DNA from: Triops longicaudatus
Lineage: Eukaryota > Arthropoda > Branchiopoda > Notostraca > Triopsidae
Direction of reading: 5' to 3'
Assembly (NCBI GenBank): GCA_022885665.1
Contig: JAGQDJ010000229.1
Location: 1-64,000 of the forward strand
Length of the DNA stretch: 64,000 nt
The notes below the pieces were generated by a model. That model worked only from the letters and a program-made list of their open reading frames with translations. It was not told where the DNA came from and made no database searches. Both the position numbers and the translations under genes were made by a program. Positions 58,043 through 64,000 of this stretch are shown in pieces. Position 1 is the stretch's first letter; each line of letters starts with the position of its first letter.

Positions 58043-60854
58043 TTAAGGTTTCTTTTTAAAAGAGAAAAAGTTCGTAGTAGATTTGACGCTAGTAGTGCTC
58101 GTAGCAGAACCTGGTGGCGAAAACGTGTGGCTCGCGTCTCCACCCTCAAAGCGAGCGTGCATCTGCTGGGCGATACGATAAACTTGATCGATATCTGGTC
58201 GCAGGGCGGGATCTGCGTTGATGCACGAGTCCACCAGATCACGCAACTAGTCGAAGCAAAATAAAACATGTATAAAAATTAAAGCGCGTCTTCTCATATA
58301 AAGTTTAAAAAAGATTTAGCTGAAGTTATTAACCAAGTCTATAATCGATATATCTAACGTCGATAGTAACCATTCAATGTATCAATGTAAACAACAATGG
58401 AAAACTGAATAAAACTCAAGAAGAAATAAGCACAAAATCGTACAAATATTATAAACTAACAATGAACGATTAAAAGACAAGGTATTATATCAGATCGAAA
58501 ACAAAACAAAAAAGTTTGAAAACGGAAAATCCGCCACCTTGATACACGAAAGCGCTTGCAAGCACGTTTCATTGAAAACATAGCCTAGCAAAGTACATCT
58601 TGCTCTACTGACTATGTACTTGTATATAATTAGCGTTTTAAAGCGTTGCCACGTGCCAAGTTGGCAGAAATCGGCATTCAAACACAATCGAACAAAAAAT
58701 AACCATCAAACAGTTACTATTAGAATCCGAGGATGACTAAAGAGATAATAAAGTACATTTAAGACAAAATAAGGGATAATACCGTCTTGGAGTAATGCTC
58801 CGAGGGTAAAGGTGGATAATCGCATCGTTCAATCTTCCGGCACAACGAGTAAAGATCCATTTTGTCCCCGTAAAAGGGCGATTGCAACGCAGCCATCTGT
58901 ACATTCAAGGCAGCAATTTACAACCGATGTCTAATGAAACTTTCACATGAGAAGAAGGTTGACAGCTCTAGCGTATAGCGTTATTGATTACATTACGAAA
59001 GATAGCGCTTTGTTTGACGTTCCGAAAGGAAAAGTGTTGGCATTTTGACCAATGATATTAAATAATAAAGTAAGGGAGCGTAACAGTTACAGCATTTGGC
59101 CATATAACTGCTTTTGGTCTTGTAACACCATTATACATAAATGTCACATGTTCCCACACCCTTTGTTAAGAAACGTTAGTGTGATCTCTTGTCAATAGTC
59201 TAGGTAAATTGGGTAAAGAAAAGGTCAGAGAGAGGTAGAGATAAAGAATTGAGCGTCAGCACTATCACTACGCAACGTCGTTAGCATTTGCCAACCACAC
59301 TTGTAGAGTTCAATAAACGATATTTTTGTACAAGATTTAAAACTAAAAGTCATAGGTGAAATACGATTAGTTCAATGAATTTTAGGAAGCCGTGTTTGAT
59401 TTTGAGTCCGGTGAAAATGTACTTATATTATATTTTGTATTTTTTTAACATTCTTTGTCGTTGGTTCCTTGTTGTGAGAGCTAGAATGAAGAAGGTACTA
59501 TACTGAAAAACAAAACTACCATCTTTCATTTCATAACTTACAATTAACTGGGATGTTAAAGCCAGCAACATGGAGCAAAAACATTGCAAGCCTGGTATGA
59601 AGCGTTTTCTTCAAGCATACTCATGTCTACCTCATACAGCAGGCATCCAAGTGACCAGATGTCGCTTTTAAAGTTGTACCCGCTTTCGTGGATGCGCTCA
59701 GGACTCATGTAATAAGGCGTGCCCACCAATGAGTGGGCGGCAGTCGTTTTGGAGCTAAAAAACCTCCCCAGACCCAAGTCTCCCAACTTCACCACGCCCT
59801 CCATCGTGACAAACACGTTCGCGGGCTTAATATCTATTGCCCAACAATGACCAAACGAACAAAAATTTCTTAATACCTTTCTCATCTATATCTAATGACT
59901 TTAAGTGACCTTTGTCTTGCCATTAGAACAGTTCTATTTCCTTTTTTTGTGGCGTTTGTGTATGTATTTATTTATTATTTTCATTACCTCGATGCATGAC
60001 ACGTTTAGAATGCATATGGTCCAAGGCACTGCATAACTGAACGAAGTACTTCCAAATCGACTTTTCGGGAATGAGACGGCGTTGCTTCTTGAAGTGTTTA
60101 ATCATCTTGGAGAGGTCGCCAGCGTCGGCCAGTTCCAGTACAATGTACAATTCCCCGTCTTCGATAAACGACGCCAAGTACTGGATGACATTCGGGTGGT
60201 TCAGTTGCTAGACACAAAACAAACATTAAGAAACATGACAAACATGATGCCACATACCCATAATGATATGAAACTCAGCGCACATTATTATGGGTGTGAA
60301 AGAGGGCACGAAAAAGGCACGTTAATACGTGTAAAGTGTTCATTTATTAGTCAACGCTGCCCTTACTGCTTTATCGACCTACTTTGCGTATACGAAACTT
60401 TGAAGATGGACGGAAGTGTCTTGTGAAACCTTTCGGGATGAAATTAGGTCGAAAGCGACGTTGCCAGGTTAAAAATCGATTACGAAAGTAAATATTTAAA
60501 TTTTCAATACAATATCTTACTGATGACGTCATGGACACGTAAAAAAAAACGCCATCGATACGGCACATACAGAGCAATTTAGGTTTAGATTTAGTAAGCC
60601 AAGGTCAGAGAGTTCATGACCTTGGTGCTTTTTACCTGCAGTAGCTGGATTTCCTTCATACAGTCGGTACGTGCCTTGGAATCGGTCATTTCAAAGATTT
60701 GGACCTTCTTGAGAGCCATAATCCGGCCATCAATACGAGATTTGGCGCGGTACACGACACTAAATTGGCCTTTGCCGATCTTCCGGTCGATTTGCATATT
60801 AGCCAGCGTACCGTAGATCGAATCGGTACTGGAAAGTCGATTCAAATCTTCCAT
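58043..60854 (-). CDS. NEK7: NEK6/NEK7-type serine/threonine kinase
   Basis: Five exons give 319 residues (human NEK6 313, NEK7 302): 60854-60636, 60207-59988, 59833-59631, 58896-58783, 58246-58043. Kinase motifs in order: glycine loop IGKGQFSVVYRA, catalytic Lys in MALKKVQIFEM, HRDIKPANV, DLGLGRFF (DLG as in NEK6/7), activation segment SLVGTPYYMSPERI, and SDIWSLGCLLYEMAALQSPF. The C-terminal lobe ends RPDIDQVYRIAQQMH, with an added Ser/Thr-rich tail ending FFSFKKKP. NEK6/7 act downstream of NEK9 in spindle assembly and cytokinesis; mammalian NEK7 also licenses the NLRP3 inflammasome. Whether it is NEK6 or NEK7 cannot be decided; a single ancestral gene is likely. The first exon starts at the only in-frame ATG. 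Confidence 0.94.
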
Positions 60855-62312
60855 TCTCCCTAAAACAATTCAAAAGTATTGTAAATTGTCTTCTTATTTT
60901 CTTTGTGTGATGACGATGGATGAATAAAAATCAGAATAAAACAGAGTTCTGTGTCCATATTTCTGTCTCAAAAGGAATTGAGAAGCAAAAGAAACTGTGA
61001 GGAAAATTGAAAATGAGATTATGAACAGGTATGAGGAAATACCTGGTTTTGGGGCATCGAAACAACTAAAAACACTGTATTGCTAGGTACGGGGTACACA
61101 CAGACACCTGACGTACTCGGAGACCCTGAGGTGACTGACAGGAAGGTGAAAAGCGTGTAGGTTAGAAAAGGTAAAAGAGACGTGTTTTGGGGGTCGCCAA
61201 TACCGTAGCTGAGGTCACTTTTTCCTTGGATCGATGTTGGTGGTATATACCACAGTCAGATCGATATGAAATAATAGCAGTACCTAAGCGATAAAGGCGC
61301 CTTACAGAGCCGATAGCGAAATACCTTAATTTGTTTTTTGTTTCTCTTTTGTTTTAACGGCTTTTTTTTTTCTGAGACGCCGGCCGCCTTGCTTTTGTTT
61401 CACTTCCTAGAAACTGTTAATTAGCTTTAAATGCTCTCATTTTAGTAATTGCTACTTATAGGGTAGGAAATGTCAAGTTATTTACTGTCATATTGGAATT
61501 CCAAGGTGAATTCGAACTAAAAGTCGTAGGGTGTTATTCCGTTGCTACATACGAAATTCGACCACGTGGCTTTGCGGTTCTTGTTCAACGCGTTTTGGCT
61601 CTAGTTATGACCTTAATAGTTTGTAAGTCTTCTAAGCTTATGAACACTTGAACACTTGAAATGTTTAGCGTAATTTAAGTATAGTAGGCATTATATTGCT
61701 TTGAATTCATAGCAATTAGGAAAATTCGAGCAAGAAGCCGTCACTGTTCGAATTGGCTTCAAATTTGCCTCGGGTCTTCGCACAAACTTCTTTCAGCCTC
61801 CTTTATATTTAATTGTAATTATTTACATTAACAGAATATAATAGACATAATTCTTTAGAAAAAATTGGTTAATTTGCTTGAAATTGGGTATGTAAGTTGG
61901 TAATATTCAACAAAAAGCCAGTAAATCCGTCGACTGGGTTCAAATTGGACTGCGGCAGTGCGCTATTCGCTGTTCCGACAGAAGCTAGCCAATCCGGTGG
62001 CAGCCTTTAGAACGTTGCGACGTCATAAACGGTTTGTTTACTTCGTTGCTTAAGTGCCCATGTGAAATGCCCGCTGTAACAAGCTGAATGCGTCGATTTC
62101 TGTCTTTCTTAACCTTTTTAGATGCTATATATCAACGTAAGTGGCTACTCTAACGTAAAATAATCTGTTTTATGTGTCGTTCTGCCGTAATAGCAAAAAA
62201 TTGTGGCGAATCACACCCATTTTAGACGTATTTTTCCATTTTTCTGCTTACTTGGATATTTTTTTAGAAATCATTTTAAGGGTAACTCAACGTGCCATTA
62301 ATTCTCTAGGAA
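60855..62312. other. intergenic, divergent promoters expected
   Basis: Between the NEK start (minus) and the next gene's start (plus). No element identified. Confidence 0.4.
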
Positions 62313-63830
62313 ATGGATCCTCTAACCAAAGCCTGGAAAATGTACACAAGCCTCAATTACGGTGACCGAGTAAGCACTAAAAAAAATAATTAACGAACAT
62401 AGATTGTTAAAAATTATATATTTTTTCTTAGGGCAAAAACGAATGGCTGGAAGTGTTTTTGGCTCATTTTCTCCGCAAACTAACTCAAGAGAGACCAGAT
62501 GTTTCGATGACATCATTAGATCTGTAAGTTTTCCACGTATTTCTAGAAATTAAACTAAAAAAGTAATAAACTAATTAAAAAAATGATGCCCTATAATTCA
62601 GCTAGAAGCAATAAAGCGTATTTCCCAGCTCTGCGCTTGAAAGAAGATAATTAAACCGTATTTTTCAGAATATTAACACCAAGTATCTTGAAAATTCTTT
62701 GTATTTTCGTATAGTTTTCCCCCCATTAGTCAAAATGAAGTGCACAAAATGCAATTTTAATGCTACAAACCATAAAGCAAACAATATACTTCCAGTTCTG
62801 AGACTTCTTGGAATGAAAGCTAGAACTCTTCAGTGAATTTTTATTCAGTCCAGAAAAAAAACAGTCGTAAATGAAGTTTTAGCGTTCAAACAAATGAAAA
62901 ACTACCTCAAGTCTCGGTTTTCATCAGAAATAGGAAAATTTCAGTGAAGATTTCCGTAATTTTTGGTGCAATCACTCTAAAGTAACAGAAGAAAAATGTT
63001 AAACCGAAAAAAATTTGCCTTCATTTTTATGTATTAGTCAAGTTAAACTTACTAGATTCAGTTTTAAACCTTATAATAATGAAAAATAACTACTTCTTGG
63101 CCTTGTCCCCGTTTTCTGTTCGAAACACGAAGATTTTGTCAGGTAATTCGACGTTTGTCAGGCAGATTAGTGAAACTCAAAACTGTTTTTGGCATGTTTT
63201 TGCTTCACAAGTCCGAAACGACTGTAACTTAACGCTGTGTACTTACGAAAATTTGATCTTAAAAGGCGTTGTTAATCAGAAACACTGAATTTATCAAACT
63301 AAAATTTTGTAAATTTTCGAGAAAATAGACGTAGAACAGCTAGAGTTAACATAAAATTTCGTATTTTTGGTGAAATCCTCAATTTCCGTAAAATTTTCGC
63401 CAAAACTCTACAAATCTTCCGTTTCTCATCCAACAAAACATGTTTTGTCCCACTTTTCGCTAATCATTAAGTCTGACGTATTATTCTATTAGCTTTTCTT
63501 CCTGTTTTCTCTTGCTAATCCTCTTCGGCTCTACGTTCGTCGTAGAACACTTGCCAGGCTTCAGTCTTCCCTTTCTCTGCGTCTGTCAAAGTTACTTGAA
63601 CTCAAAATTTGATCCTTGACGCTATCTTGTGTATGCGTATTGCTCTCAATTTTAGCATGCCGAACATGAGTTTGAGCAACGTTTTGTCGGAGCAACTACT
63701 GCAAGACGTGCAACAAGTGTGTACACAAGACATCCTCAACGCCGAAGACGACCTGGAACCCTTGCGAACTTATCTCCTGCGTGGACGTGGCTGGCGCCTT
63801 CTGGCTGCCTTGCTATTCACCGACTTACAC
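62313..63830 (+). CDS. N-terminal exons of a large protein, possibly LYST/BEACH-like (runs off window)
   Basis: Three in-phase exons (62313-62369, 62432-62523, 63656-63830) encode 108 residues: MDPLTKAWKMYTSLNYGD at the start, then WLEVFLAHFLRKLTQERPD and LLQDVQQVCTQDILNAEDDL, ending RTYLLRGRGWRLLAALLF. The exon 3 donor at 63831 is GTAAGT, so the gene continues beyond the edge. The stretch from LLQDVQQVC to RGRGWRLL resembles, from memory, the start of LYST (DVNRLC, then an acidic spacer, then YLVHGRGFLLL), a lysosome-related-organelle BEACH protein. The similarity is short, so other large helical-repeat proteins remain possible. Confidence 0.55.
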
Positions 63831-64000
63831 GTAAGTATCTACGAAAAATTAAACCTAACCTAACTAGCTATTCAACATCATTAAATGAAAAAAACATGAT
63901 TGAGAGCCGAGATTATTAGAAATAATCTCAAATGTCTAAATTTTAGAACATAGAACGAGATTTAGTCATGTTCAACGTTTAACAGTATTATTGTGTCCAA
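63831..64000 (+). other. intron of the 3'-edge gene
   Basis: Begins with GTAAGT after the third exon; no further exon before the window ends. Confidence 0.5.

Overview
This is a nuclear window from an invertebrate animal. Genes are split by GT-AG introns, mostly 50 to 1500 nt, with at least two likely GC-AG introns and some very short ones. The conserved genes are all animal housekeeping genes. The best taxonomic clue is a degenerate nuclear copy of mitochondrial DNA at about 36.1-38.6 kb. It reads trnW-(trnC-trnY)-cox1-trnL2-cox2 on the minus strand, in the invertebrate mitochondrial code. trnL2 between cox1 and cox2 is the derived order of Pancrustacea (crustaceans plus hexapods), so the host is probably a pancrustacean. 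Species was not determined.

Layout. 1-3.3 kb: almost empty, with one speculative small secreted protein. 3.35-6.08 kb (-): SLC18B1-type vesicular transporter. 7.2-12.0 kb (+): a compact BRCA2. 12.9-13.75 kb (+): MRPL53, then 40 nt later a small membrane protein. 14.3-16.0 kb: two small PAN/apple-like secreted candidates in divergent orientation, and a cox2 fragment of mitochondrial origin. 17.7-23.4 kb and 30.0-35.2 kb (+): two paralogous genes fusing a caspase-like peptidase domain to a NACHT NTPase. Between them lie fragments of Neuralized and eIF4G, an unrecognised coding region, and a perfect inverted-repeat element. 36.1-38.6 kb: the large mitochondrial insertion. 39.7-45.1 kb (+): XAB2/SYF1. 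45.1-52.1 kb: mostly non-coding, with a degenerate repeat family. 52.2-56.3 kb (+): TTC39. 56.8-57.8 kb (+): RNA polymerase I subunit RPA12. 58.0-60.9 kb (-): NEK6/7 kinase. 62.3 kb to the edge (+): first exons of a large protein, possibly LYST/BEACH-like.

The housekeeping genes are not functionally linked; they cover homologous recombination, mitochondrial translation, splicing and transcription-coupled repair, Pol I transcription, mitotic kinase signalling and vesicular transport. The most interesting content is the caspase-NACHT pair. Each protein joins, in one chain, a cell-death protease and the STAND ATPase switch that are separate proteins in vertebrate inflammasomes. The DNA around them (gene fragments, mitochondrial insertions, fold-back element, single-base frameshifts) looks like a rearranging accessory region.

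Exon boundaries were derived by hand from splice consensus, reading phase and protein-family continuity. No alignment or search was run.
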